Position numbers and translations under genes: made by a program
DNA from: a virus
DNA length: 29,367 nucleotides
Virus record (IMG/VR): IMGVR_UViG_3300025112_000120
Location: 1 to 29,367 of that record
Reading direction: 5' to 3' (one strand)
Notes under the pieces: model-generated
Databases searched by the model: none
The model's input: only the letters and a program-made list of their open reading frames with translations
Told to the model about the DNA's origin: nothing
Part shown: piece after piece, positions 1 through 7,867 of the stretch
How positions within the stretch are numbered: the stretch's first letter is position 1
How the letters are laid out: every line of letters starts with the position of its first letter

Positions 1-1480
1 GCTCCGCGACATCATAATCAATGTCGGGGTAGTCCGTCGCATCCTTGCGCAGGAACCTCTCGAAGAGGAGCCCATACTTGATGGGATCGATCTGTGTGAT
101 GCCCAAGACATATGCTACCAGCGAACCGGCTGCTGAACCTCGTCCTGGTCCCGTCAGCTGGACCTCGTTTGCCTTGTCGGAGATAGCCTTCATAGTCAAG
201 AAGTATTTGCTAAACCCTCGTTCGTCAATAACATCAAGTTCTTGACGCAGACGATCTACATAGGTTTTGTCGGTGTGAAAATTGCGTTCCCGCAACCCCT
301 CCAACGCGTACTTCACCAAAGCCTCACTGTCGGTGCTGCCTGCAGGGACCACGAAGTCCGGAAGTTTAACCGCGGTGTTCGGCACAAAGGATTCAATTCT
401 ATTGAACGCAATGTTATGAGTCTCTGTGATTGAGTCCATTACCAACTGGTCATCATACTCAAACCCGCAAGTCTTTGAATAATACTTATAGGAATCCCAC
501 ATCTGGTTTCCGTTCTTGGGGTACAACTCGTAGCCGATCTCTTCAACCCCAACGGGGAGTCCTGCTTGATCGTCTGCATAGGCAGGGGCACCCTTACCTA
601 GCCAGCCAAGTCGCTTATACAACTCGCGATCCTTCCAGGCGTCGGGGTTGGGGTAATGACTGTCTGCGGTTGAGATCATGGTGACCCCAAATTCTTTACA
701 CACCTCAATAATATACTGGTTGAGTTCGTGCTGCTGGGGGATGCTGTTCCACTGGAGTTCACCATACCAACGATCCCCGAAAATCTCAACAAAGCGACGG
801 GTCGTCTCACGCATTGCTGCGCGGACGTCGTCTGGTTTGCTTCGGAGCCACACATCCTTGCCTGTCTCCTCATCCTCTTCATACTCACTGTTTGCCCAAA
901 AGTCGCCGGCGAGGGGTCCTCCCAGACAAGCAGACGAAGCAATAATACCTTCGTTATACCTTGATAACATCGCATAATCCATACGCGGATAGCGATAGAA
1001 GTTCTCTTCCTTGTAGGACTCGGATACCAGCTTGAATAGGTTGTTCAGTCCGGTCTGATTCTGTGCTAGAAGCACCAAGTGCCGGCGGCGGTTGAGGGCT
1101 GACTTGCCTGCTGTCTTGGTCGCGCCTTCATCCTCAACTGTGGCGCCGGAGGTGGCGCCCTGTTTGGCGAGGGTTCTGGCGAGCTTCTTGTCTTCCTTGG
1201 AGCGTTCATACTCTTCGCGCCACTCCTCGATGGACGGCACGAAGTATGCCTCCACCCCAAAGATAGGCTTAAATTCTTTCCCTTCGGACTTCATCTTCTG
1301 CCAGTGTAAAAACTGGTGCGAGAACCCATTCATGTTCCCATGGTCTGTGAGTGCGAGTGCTTCGCCCCCGTTCTCATAACAAAAATCCATATGCTCATCC
1401 GGATATCCGATGGCATCAAAAATAGAGCCCGCTACGCTATGCGCATGCAGCCCTACGAAAGGAATCTTTTTCTCGCTCAC
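1..1480 (-). CDS. dnaE: DNA polymerase III alpha subunit (family C), 3' end cut by window edge
   Basis: This is the replicative DNA polymerase catalytic subunit. The 493 codons present cover the N-terminal PHP domain (about residues 1-290) and the start of the palm. The palm shows [14 protein letters not shown] followed by PDIDYDV, where D486 and D488 match the catalytic aspartates of the DnaE family. The PHP domain appears to keep all nine metal ligands (H12, H14, D22, H47, E77, H134, C185, D273, H275), so it may be an active proofreading exonuclease, as in mycobacterial DnaE1. A charged insertion lies at about residues 85-130. The start is GTG at 1480: an in-frame TAG lies four codons upstream, AGGGAG provides the ribosome binding site, and the GTGA overlaps the preceding stop by 4 nt. 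The fingers, third aspartate and C-terminal domains lie outside the window. Confident on family; proofreading activity is inferred. Confidence 0.95.
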   Translation of the reverse strand, partial: MSEKKIPFVGLHAHSVAGSIFDAIGYPDEHMDFCYENGGEALALTDHGNMNGFSHQFLHWQKMKSEGKEFKPIFGVEAYFVPSIEEWREEYERSKEDKKLARTLAKQGATSGATVEDEGATKTAGKSALNRRRHLVLLAQNQTGLNNLFKLVSESYKEENFYRYPRMDYAMLSRYNEGIIASSACLGGPLAGDFWANSEYEEDEETGKDVWLRSKPDDVRAAMRETTRRFVEIFGDRWYGELQWNSIPQQHELNQYIIEVCKEFGVTMISTADSHYPNPDAWKDRELYKRLGWLGKGAPAYADDQAGLPVGVEEIGYELYPKNGNQMWDSYKYYSKTCGFEYDDQLVMDSITETHNIAFNRIESFVPNTAVKLPDFVVPAGSTDSEALVKYALEGLRERNFHTDKTYVDRLRQELDVIDERGFSKYFLTMKAISDKANEVQLTGPGRGSAAGSLVAYVLGITQIDPIKYGLLFERFLRKDATDYPDIDYDVAE

Positions 1481-2328
1481 TTGTTTCTCCCTCTATACAT
1501 AGTGTTAGTGCTCGGACGCTTCGTTCGCTTACCAAGTTCCGATGATATAAATTTAACATATCCAGCCCATGTTGTCAAGTCATAAAAGTTTTTCATTTGC
1601 TGCAAAGTGCCGCCGGCGGAGCCCCCAAAAACATCCTCCAGACCATAAGCCAGGGAGACATGGCGTTCGCCTTTGGGTAAGGGCTCGGACGGCATTTGCC
1701 CTTCGGGAGGAGCACGATAGTATGCAGCATTAGTTGTAATTGTTCTTTTGGCCCGGCGCCATTCTTCTGGATCTATTACAAAACTCAAGGGCAACCCGTC
1801 CTTTACGGTTTTTCCATTATGTGAGAAATAAAAAGGGGCGCTCTTGCGTAGTAAAGAACGATACTCTAAAACTTCTTTGGGATCCATCATCCCCATTGGA
1901 AACGAAATATAATAACGATCGGGCTGTGTCCATCTCGAAAACTTTGTGTGTATCCAGTATGCGACGTTAGCTCCGTGTATGACCGACCACGCATAGTTGT
2001 CCACCTTGTCTCGGTGTTTGGGATGAATGGGCACATAGTAAATGGGAACTTCTAGATGTTTCGTTTGTCCAAACTTAACAAAGGTACCTCGTTGGATACT
2101 GTCTATGTCGGTGGCCATCTCCCCAAGCCGATGGCGTAGTAATGGGGCCACATCATCATTGGCTACGATCCAGATTGAAGTGCAGCCGGCATGGAGACAT
2201 TCATAAACTGTTGCCTCTATTGCTGTGTAGTTGGGGCCGACTGGGATCAGCGAAGCATCCCACTCCATACCAAAATCAGGGTTCATGCCTGCGACGGGGA
2301 TGATCGCAGGCATCGCGAGCTTACTCAT
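1477..2328 (-). CDS. nucleotidyltransferase-like (GT-A fold) protein
   Basis: A 283-aa protein whose N-terminus (AIIPVAGM, then [15 protein letters not shown] and [14 protein letters not shown]) resembles the nucleotide-binding first half of sugar-nucleotide pyrophosphorylases. In place of the usual glycine-rich GxGxR loop it has [14 protein letters not shown], so catalysis is uncertain. Other notable stretches are [14 protein letters not shown] and the aromatic [13 protein letters not shown]. It overlaps the upstream gene by 8 nt and the downstream DnaE start by 4 nt, so the three are almost certainly co-transcribed and translationally coupled. I recall similar proteins in marine phage contigs without a known role. 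Fold assignment is by pattern only; the substrate is unknown. A role near the replisome is suggested only by position. Confidence 0.6.
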   Translation of the reverse strand: MSKLAMPAIIPVAGMNPDFGMEWDASLIPVGPNYTAIEATVYECLHAGCTSIWIVANDDVAPLLRHRLGEMATDIDSIQRGTFVKFGQTKHLEVPIYYVPIHPKHRDKVDNYAWSVIHGANVAYWIHTKFSRWTQPDRYYISFPMGMMDPKEVLEYRSLLRKSAPFYFSHNGKTVKDGLPLSFVIDPEEWRRAKRTITTNAAYYRAPPEGQMPSEPLPKGERHVSLAYGLEDVFGGSAGGTLQQMKNFYDLTTWAGYVKFISSELGKRTKRPSTNTMYRGRNK

Positions 2329-3049
2329 GCAAGATTAATCTTTCGTCGAGCTCCCCCACCACGTTAAAATGAAAAGTATTCTTGACAGCATGACGGAAAG
2401 AGTGGTGGATAATCAAATTCCTGCCGTTAGGTTGCTTAATCTGCTGCTCCTTCAATTTGCGCTGCAAAAGAATGCGGATTACAGTCTCGGAACAATCAAA
2501 ACTCTTAATATCTGGTGCACTTATGATGCTGGTTGTAATAATGTCTTTAAAATCGCCCGTAATGTTTCTATCAATACGATTTGACGGAACAAATCGGACG
2601 GTCTTTACGAAACTGTTCTTAAGATTTAGGATAATATCACGCCCCAAGCGTGACCCCGCAGCCACATCAAACATATCGTGTACCACATAGTCGGAGATTA
2701 TCTCTTCCACCCCCAAGTGTCCGCAGTTATCTAGATCAAACACATGAAGTGTTTTGAAGGTAATTAAAACTTTGGTGTTCCCTTGAGTAACAACTTTTAA
2801 TTTATTCCCCGCAAGAGCGACGGTTTCCACTTCAAAGGGAATGGGTAAGAGGGCCCGTAGCCCCAGATCAAAAATGCCTTCATACCACTTGCTCTTGATA
2901 TCTTGGTATCCTACAAAGTGGTGGAAGGGGCGCTGGTCGCTATTCACAATTAGGTGATAGCCGTGCTCTCGCGCAAACGAAACCGCCTCCTCTCGCCACC
3001 CAAGGACTACGTTGTCGATGGTGTATTCAAGAGGAGGCAACTTCATCAT
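2321..3049 (-). CDS. conserved hypothetical protein, first gene of the DnaE operon
   Basis: A 242-aa protein that I do not recognise. It begins MMKLPPLEYTIDN and contains a His-rich patch (QRPFHHFVGYQDIK) and a C-terminal HHSFRHAVKNTFHF segment. There are no membrane helices and no clear catalytic motif. The composition is that of a soluble alpha/beta protein. It overlaps the nucleotidyltransferase-like gene by 8 nt, which suggests that the two act together. A near-consensus sigma70 promoter ends only 6 nt before the ATG, so the transcript would begin at or next to the start codon. No Shine-Dalgarno sequence is visible, which fits a leaderless mRNA. A second ATG follows directly, so the start may be one codon later. 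Confidence 0.8.
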   Translation of the reverse strand: MMKLPPLEYTIDNVVLGWREEAVSFAREHGYHLIVNSDQRPFHHFVGYQDIKSKWYEGIFDLGLRALLPIPFEVETVALAGNKLKVVTQGNTKVLITFKTLHVFDLDNCGHLGVEEIISDYVVHDMFDVAAGSRLGRDIILNLKNSFVKTVRFVPSNRIDRNITGDFKDIITTSIISAPDIKSFDCSETVIRILLQRKLKEQQIKQPNGRNLIIHHSFRHAVKNTFHFNVVGELDERLILHE

Positions 3050-3050
3050 A

Positions 3051-3065
3051 GTGCTAGTATAGCAC
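3051..3065. repeat. palindrome centred on the P1 -10 box
   Basis: GTGCTA-GTA-TAGCAC is a perfect 6-bp inverted repeat with a 3-nt centre that covers the TATACT box of P1. It could be an operator for a repressor or activator that works at the -10. The arms are short, so chance is possible, but a second early promoter (P2) is arranged the same way. Confidence 0.5.
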
Positions 3066-3084
3066 CGATGATTAGTTAGGTCAA
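3056..3084 (-). promoter_or_regulatory. sigma70-like promoter P1 (TTGACC-17-TATACT)
   Basis: On the minus strand TTGACC (3084-3079) and TATACT (3061-3056) are separated by exactly 17 bp, five of six matches to each consensus hexamer. It lies in the gap between the 199-aa gene and the 242-aa gene and should drive the hypothetical, nucleotidyltransferase-like and dnaE operon. The expected start site, about 7 nt after the -10, coincides with the A of the ATG at 3049. Confidence 0.8.
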
Positions 3085-3106
3085 GGGGTTATTTTAATTC
3101 AGAAGA

Positions 3107-3706
3107 CTAATACTGCGGCTCTTCTGCCTGCGCGGCCTGCGCGGCGCGAGCCGCGGCTTCGCTGTCGTCGAACTTCTTCATCGCGCGGCGCCAGTGCAAG
3201 ACAGCAGCCACGAATGAGGCGACGGCGACGGCGCCCCCCGCAGCATAACCCAAGGTCTGGGCGTACTCTGCTAGAGGTCCGGTACTCAAGGCTTTGATCA
3301 CTTGCTCCCCGGTGAGGGCGCCGAAGGGGAGTCCCCCGAGGCCGGTCCACATCATGCCCCAAAGATTCTCACCATTCAATATATATTTCTCTAGCCATTC
3401 CGGCGCCGGATCCGACAGGTCTTCCTGGAGTTCGCCCTCTGGTGCTGAAGGGGGAGGGGGGGCCGCGGCCAATACGGCGTCTATCTTAGCTAACACCTCC
3501 GGAGGAAGCTGGGCTAACAGTTCATCGGCGGCGGCGGTGGCACGCGGGTCGTCCAGGATCTGGACCACGTCCTCACCGGAAGGGACTACAACATCTTCCG
3601 GAGATGCTTCTGCGGCTTCGCCTTCTTCGCCGTTGTCCTCGTTTATGTAACGCCGCCAACTCTCTGTGATCAGCTGATGCTCTTTAAAACTTGAAAACTT
3701 ACTCAT
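3107..3706 (-). CDS. putative capsid-targeted internal virion protein with C-terminal membrane helix
   Basis: A 199-aa protein of unknown function. Residues 10-23 (HQLITESWRRYINE) match residues 10-23 of the protein at 9264-10145. Both carry [LI]-x-E at positions 13-15 and 21-23, the cleavage consensus of T4-type prohead protease gp21, so the first 15 or 23 residues may be a capsid-targeting propeptide. Next comes an acidic, Pro/Ala-rich linker (about 24-110), a weakly hydrophobic stretch near 113-133, and a likely membrane helix (about 152-172, YAAGGAVAVASFVAAVLHW) followed by an RRAMKK basic anchor and an Ala-rich tail. A membrane-interacting ejected protein is possible. A putative late motif lies 21 nt upstream, with GGAGAG as ribosome binding site. 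Its position among early genes is odd. The gene is clear; its packaging is inferred. Confidence 0.75.
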   Translation of the reverse strand: MSKFSSFKEHQLITESWRRYINEDNGEEGEAAEASPEDVVVPSGEDVVQILDDPRATAAADELLAQLPPEVLAKIDAVLAAAPPPPSAPEGELQEDLSDPAPEWLEKYILNGENLWGMMWTGLGGLPFGALTGEQVIKALSTGPLAEYAQTLGYAAGGAVAVASFVAAVLHWRRAMKKFDDSEAAARAAQAAQAEEPQY

Positions 3707-3727
3707 GATATCTCTCCGCGGGTATTA

Positions 3728-3735
3728 TAAATAGT
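3728..3735 (-). promoter_or_regulatory. ACTATTTA putative late promoter motif
   Basis: ACTATTTATAATA on the minus strand begins directly after the stop codon of the GroES-like gene and 21 nt before the ATG of the 199-aa gene. The same octamer precedes three other virion-type genes (10172, 24738, 26428). The opposite strand reads TATAAATA at 3726-3733, identical to the T4 late promoter core but pointing the other way. Confidence 0.55.
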
Positions 3736-4014
3736 CTAGCCCTCTGATAAAATCCCAATTACATGGTTTTCCTTGATGACCGTAAAGGTCTTGCCGTTGT
3801 GTTGAATGTCGCGGAGCATATGTGCTTCCACAACAATCTGCAATCCGGCGCCCCATAGGGTTCCGTTTTCCCCCGAGCAGCTGACTACTTCAACCACCGC
3901 AAATGGGCTCTCTACTGCACGGTAGTCCTGGGGTAGCAGGATGCCGCTATCTTCTGTGTCTGTACCCTCTACGGTTCGTACCGAGAGGTAGTTATTAACT
4001 GGTGCAAGATTCAT
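3736..4014 (-). CDS. groES: GroES-like co-chaperonin (Cpn10 / T4 gp31 type)
   Basis: A 92-aa protein close to the usual Cpn10 length. It has the Cpn10 layout: an N-terminal strand (NNYLSVRTVE), a mobile-loop segment with hydrophobic SGILLPQD that would dock on GroEL, a beta-barrel core (FAVVEVVSCSG, QIVVEAHMLRDI) and a C-terminal strand IKENHVIGIL. Viral Cpn10 proteins such as T4 gp31 replace host GroES to fold the major capsid protein; that role is inferred here. It follows the ribonucleotide reductase gene by 12 nt with an AAAGGA ribosome binding site, so it is probably in the same operon. The sequence is diverged from bacterial GroES, hence slight caution. Confidence 0.8.
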   Translation of the reverse strand: MNLAPVNNYLSVRTVEGTDTEDSGILLPQDYRAVESPFAVVEVVSCSGENGTLWGAGLQIVVEAHMLRDIQHNGKTFTVIKENHVIGILSEG

Positions 4015-4026
4015 TTGTTTTCCTTT

Positions 4027-6450
4027 CTATCCACACTTTGCAAAGCCGCAGTTCCTACAAGTCACACAGCCTTCAACATATATCAGCCCGTTGGTACCGC
4101 ATTCCCCACAGGTATGTTCCGTAGCCTCTTGGCCGTCCGGAATATAATTCTTCAAGATCCGAGCAATACATTTAGCGAAGCTAAACATATCACTGTCGCG
4201 ATCCTTCTGTAGTTGTTCCACCACATATTGAATATTAGCGCCATGGCGCATTCCAAGTGAGATCATGCGCGTAAAGGCGGAGTGATTGGGGTTGTCGAAA
4301 ACCTTAACCAAGTCTTTGATTATGACCATATCGCCATTCTTGCCAACCTTAAGATCGTAAATAGAATTCATTGTCTTTCGAGAATTCTTCACCAGAATAC
4401 CCTCTGCTTTATCGCGCGGGATTTCAATAAGAGTGGACAAGCCCCCCATTACCTCATAGGGCTTCTCGTCCATAAGACCAACCACAATAATCCACTTCTC
4501 TCCCTGAATGGTAGTGTGGTGGATGTTACACTCTAATTCAATGGGGCGCTTCGGTGCCGTGTGTTGAGGAAAAAGGGCGCCCTCTATGTCTGCCACAAGA
4601 ACGCCAGAACGAGATCCCTCTACATACACAGTAATCCCCTTGAGTCCTTGGCGCCAGCCTTCCATATAAAGTTCTCCCACCACCGTGGCAGGAGTGCCAG
4701 CGGGCAGATTAATTGTAGAACTAATGCTGTGATCGATACTCTGCTGAATGACAGATTGTAAAGCAACACGTCGGGTCCAATCAATACTGTCGGACTCTAC
4801 AAAGAAAGCAGGTAGGGGCCCCGGTTCTTCCAAGGGATGCCGGTCGAGCCACGCCTGAACATTGTGGTGGTGAACCGTGTATTCTAACCACCGATCACCC
4901 ATCTCATCAACATAGTCAGCCTCCGACTCCTGTTCATCATGTGATAATTTCCGGCGCCGGATATAACTATTTCGAAACACCGGCTCCACGCCCGAAGATG
5001 TTTGAGACATAATAGAAACCGATCCTGTGGGAGCATTTGTAAGAATAGCAATGTTACGGCGCCCATGCTCGGCAATCAACTCCTTGAGGGATGTCGGTAG
5101 CCGTTGAATAAACTCGTTGTTTTCCTCAACGCTCCAGTCAAAGGCCGGAAAGTGGCCACGCTCTTGGGCTAGGTAGGCGCTCTCTTCGTAGGCTGCGTCC
5201 CGTAAGGTGCGATAGATTTGCTCAACAATTACAAGAGCTTCGGTGCTATCGTAGGCCAAATTCAAAGATGCCAACGCATCTGCTAGTCCATGAGTGCCTA
5301 GACCGGTGCGACGGCCGTTGAATGCGGCACCATAAAGTTTAGTCCAAAGACTTTTTTCATCATCGGTGTCCGCACACTTGCGTATGTTTTGTAGCTTTTC
5401 TAACTCCAGTTCAACCAGGTCATCCGAAAGACGCATCCCAATCGCCGACACCTCTTTTAGCTTCCCAAAGTCAAACTCTGCATTTTTTTCAAAAGAATTT
5501 TTCACGAGGCTCTTTAAATTCAGGGATATGAGCCTACAGGAATCGTAAGCGGAAAGAGGAATCTCGCCGCACGGGTTGGTGGTCTTTGTTTTAAAATCCT
5601 TATATTCATGCGCTGGTAAATTGCGCGTAATATTGTCCCACATGAGCAGCCCGGGTTCCGCCGTCTGTGTGGCCGCATCAATGATAGCTCCCCACAGATA
5701 ACGCGCCCCTACATCACTCACATATTCGGGAGTATCTGATTCAACGGGAAACTGCAAAGCAAAGGACTCGTCGTTTTCGACTGCCCTCATGAAGTCGTCC
5801 GTTATCTTTACAGAGATATTGGCTCCCGTAACTTTGGTGAGGTCCTTTTTCATCTTTACAAACTTCTCAATATCGGGATGGCGAATATCCATGGAAATCA
5901 TGAGAGCCCCACGCCTCCCATTCTGCCCAATCATACGACAAATATATGAATAGAAATCAGCAAAACTCCAAGCCCCAGTAGTAGTGCGAGCAGAGTTGTT
6001 AACGGGAGCACCCTCGGGGCGCAAATCAGAAATATCAAGGCCAACCCCACACCGACGTTTAAACAAGTTAGCAAGGTCTTTGCCAGCGTCCACAATGGAC
6101 GAAACACTATCCTGTGGATTGTCGACAACCACACAGTTAGATAAAGATACATTAACATAATCATTTCCTATCCCCATCATGGGGGAGCCTTGGGGTACAA
6201 TATACTTGAAGTCTTTAAGGTGAGAATAGATCTCTTCCTCTGTAAGATGGTTTGATTTGCGAGTAATGAACTTGTCTTCCACTCTCGCGAACTCTTTGGC
6301 GAGGCGCTTGTGCATATCGTCAGGGGTCTTTTCCATAAAGTTCCCCTTCTTGTCGCGCAAACAATATTTTGTCATAAAAACATTAGTCGCTAATTCATCA
6401 CCACCAAAATATTCACGAGTCGCGACTCGTACTTCGTTTTCACCAAACAT
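4027..6450 (-). CDS. nrdJ: class II (adenosylcobalamin-dependent) ribonucleotide reductase
   Basis: This enzyme reduces ribonucleotides to deoxyribonucleotides with a cobalamin-generated thiyl radical, supplying dNTPs for phage replication. The protein has 807 aa. Three active-site cysteines are visible: C106 in SLSNC, the radical C294 in NPCGEIPL, and C305 in DSCRLISLNL; the 11-residue spacing of the last two matches the family. The C-terminus has CGECG and CVTCRNCGFAKCG, the zinc and redox CxxC tail typical of NrdJ. No separate small subunit gene is seen nearby, which fits class II. ATG at 6450 is chosen over the preceding GTG because GGAGG lies 7 nt before it. The gene starts right after the helicase stop. 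The host must make or take up B12. Confidence 0.93.
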   Translation of the reverse strand: MFGENEVRVATREYFGGDELATNVFMTKYCLRDKKGNFMEKTPDDMHKRLAKEFARVEDKFITRKSNHLTEEEIYSHLKDFKYIVPQGSPMMGIGNDYVNVSLSNCVVVDNPQDSVSSIVDAGKDLANLFKRRCGVGLDISDLRPEGAPVNNSARTTTGAWSFADFYSYICRMIGQNGRRGALMISMDIRHPDIEKFVKMKKDLTKVTGANISVKITDDFMRAVENDESFALQFPVESDTPEYVSDVGARYLWGAIIDAATQTAEPGLLMWDNITRNLPAHEYKDFKTKTTNPCGEIPLSAYDSCRLISLNLKSLVKNSFEKNAEFDFGKLKEVSAIGMRLSDDLVELELEKLQNIRKCADTDDEKSLWTKLYGAAFNGRRTGLGTHGLADALASLNLAYDSTEALVIVEQIYRTLRDAAYEESAYLAQERGHFPAFDWSVEENNEFIQRLPTSLKELIAEHGRRNIAILTNAPTGSVSIMSQTSSGVEPVFRNSYIRRRKLSHDEQESEADYVDEMGDRWLEYTVHHHNVQAWLDRHPLEEPGPLPAFFVESDSIDWTRRVALQSVIQQSIDHSISSTINLPAGTPATVVGELYMEGWRQGLKGITVYVEGSRSGVLVADIEGALFPQHTAPKRPIELECNIHHTTIQGEKWIIVVGLMDEKPYEVMGGLSTLIEIPRDKAEGILVKNSRKTMNSIYDLKVGKNGDMVIIKDLVKVFDNPNHSAFTRMISLGMRHGANIQYVVEQLQKDRDSDMFSFAKCIARILKNYIPDGQEATEHTCGECGTNGLIYVEGCVTCRNCGFAKCG

Positions 6451-6453
6451 CAC

Positions 6454-7821
6454 CTAGCCTCCGTTATTCTTTTTGAACTTCTTATATTTCTCAACCAAAT
6501 TCTCTTTTTGTTTTTTAGCACTTACTTCTACCAATTCATCTTCTGCGCAAGGTTCCAATACCTTAATACATACAGTGCCAGTATCCATAAATATGGGAAA
6601 GACAATGCCGTCCGGACCATTTCGATTCTTGGCTACGAACATCCTACCCCCGTTGGTTGCCTTGTCTTCAATGGTTCGAGAAATACTAAAGATAAAGTCA
6701 GCGACAAAACACTTATTGAAAGCTTCGGAAATTGATTCCATTGTGATGACTTCTGCATTTAACCCCGATCTATTGGTTTGGGATGCCGTCCACACCGGAC
6801 ATTTATATTCGGATGCAATAGCGCGTAGCTCTTCGTAAATAGATTCGAGTTCGTTCCTCTTCTCTTTAAGATATCGAACCGGACGCAACAGATCTCCATA
6901 GTCAATAATGATCATATCTACATCAATATTGCGCATGCGCAGCTTTTCTAAATGGTTGCGCACAGTTTGAGTAGAGGCCGTCTTGGTAGGGTATTCTTTT
7001 ACAATAAGTTTCCCTTTAATATCCTGTACTTCTTCATAAATTTTTTCTTTAAAGGTGCCGAGATTTTGCAGAGGGATGGAGGTAAGACAAGAATCATAGC
7101 GTGATGCCACTACCATATCTTGAAGCTCAAGTGTGTAGTGCACGACCGTCTTGCCGGCCTTGAGGGCCTGGGTGCCCAAGTGAACAAGTGCCATGGATTT
7201 ACCGGCGCCAGTGGGGGCAATCACAACCCCCAATTCTTTCTGGCCCAAACCTCCCTTGCAAATATTGTCAATGAGGGGCCACCCAGTTGTTAGCGGATTA
7301 CGGAATCGAGGCTTAAATCGTTCTTCAAAATCTTTTTTATAATCATAGCCTTCATCGTTGTTCATTCCTAATTTAAGAGAATCGTTAATAACTTGGGATA
7401 TCTCATCGAACGAAGAACTCTGAAGAAGTCCAATTGATTTAACCATCGCGGACTTGAGATTCTGCTTCTTGCAAAAATCCAAGGACGTGTCCTTGATATA
7501 CTCCACATCGGTGAGGTTGGTGATTTGACTGCGAACATAGAACTCGCGCGTTTGTTTGGCGGTCAGTTCGTTTTCATTCTCTAGCTCCGAACGCAGAATA
7601 GTCTTCATGATATCACGCGATGGATGAACCCCATATTTCTTACGATAAGAAAATACCTTATTTAAAAATAACTTAAGATAGTTGAGTTCCAAAAAATTTA
7701 CATCTAATACTTCTTCGATCTGATCTGCGAATGCACGATCATCCAAAATTACCATGCACAACTTTTCTTGAAAGGACTTCCCGTACTTTGAGAAGTTGAC
7801 GGGCTCACCGTTTAATTTCAT
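6454..7821 (-). CDS. replicative DNA helicase, DnaB/T4 gp41 type
   Basis: A RecA-fold hexameric helicase that unwinds DNA ahead of the replication fork. The C-terminal motor contains Walker A APTGAGKS (about residues 202-209), the HYTLELQ segment with the catalytic Glu, Walker B DMIIIDYGD (about 302-310) and the sensor SQTNR (about 347-351). The N-terminal 160 residues are helical and would be the collar and primase-interaction domain. Its length of 455 aa suits T4 gp41-like enzymes. ATG at 7821 is preferred to the ATG at 7833, because AGGGAAG sits just before 7821 while the upstream ATG has no well-placed Shine-Dalgarno sequence. No helicase loader or primase gene is seen in the window. Confidence 0.92.
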   Translation of the reverse strand: MKLNGEPVNFSKYGKSFQEKLCMVILDDRAFADQIEEVLDVNFLELNYLKLFLNKVFSYRKKYGVHPSRDIMKTILRSELENENELTAKQTREFYVRSQITNLTDVEYIKDTSLDFCKKQNLKSAMVKSIGLLQSSSFDEISQVINDSLKLGMNNDEGYDYKKDFEERFKPRFRNPLTTGWPLIDNICKGGLGQKELGVVIAPTGAGKSMALVHLGTQALKAGKTVVHYTLELQDMVVASRYDSCLTSIPLQNLGTFKEKIYEEVQDIKGKLIVKEYPTKTASTQTVRNHLEKLRMRNIDVDMIIIDYGDLLRPVRYLKEKRNELESIYEELRAIASEYKCPVWTASQTNRSGLNAEVITMESISEAFNKCFVADFIFSISRTIEDKATNGGRMFVAKNRNGPDGIVFPIFMDTGTVCIKVLEPCAEDELVEVSAKKQKENLVEKYKKFKKNNGG

Positions 7822-7838
7822 AGCTTCCCTCATGGCTA

Positions 7839-7867
7839 ATATTACTATCTCCTGAGTGCTTTGTCAA
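7839..7867 (-). promoter_or_regulatory. weak sigma70-like promoter P6 before the helicase
   Basis: TTGACA (7867-7862) is followed after 17 bp by TAATAT (7844-7839), four of six matches. The -35 lies in the end of the exonuclease gene and the -10 in the short gap. A transcript would start just before the helicase Shine-Dalgarno sequence. It could equally be a chance match. Confidence 0.35.

Noticed and set aside
1550-1578. TTGACA with TAAATT at 17 bp, upstream of dnaE
   Set aside because: The -10 matches at only four positions, and both boxes lie in coding sequence of a gene translationally coupled to dnaE. A lone TTGACA is expected several times by chance.
3294-3650. Open frame of 118 codons on the plus strand
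   Set aside because: It is antisense to the 199-aa gene, Ser/Ala-rich low-complexity, and has no ribosome binding site; a shadow of GC-rich codons.
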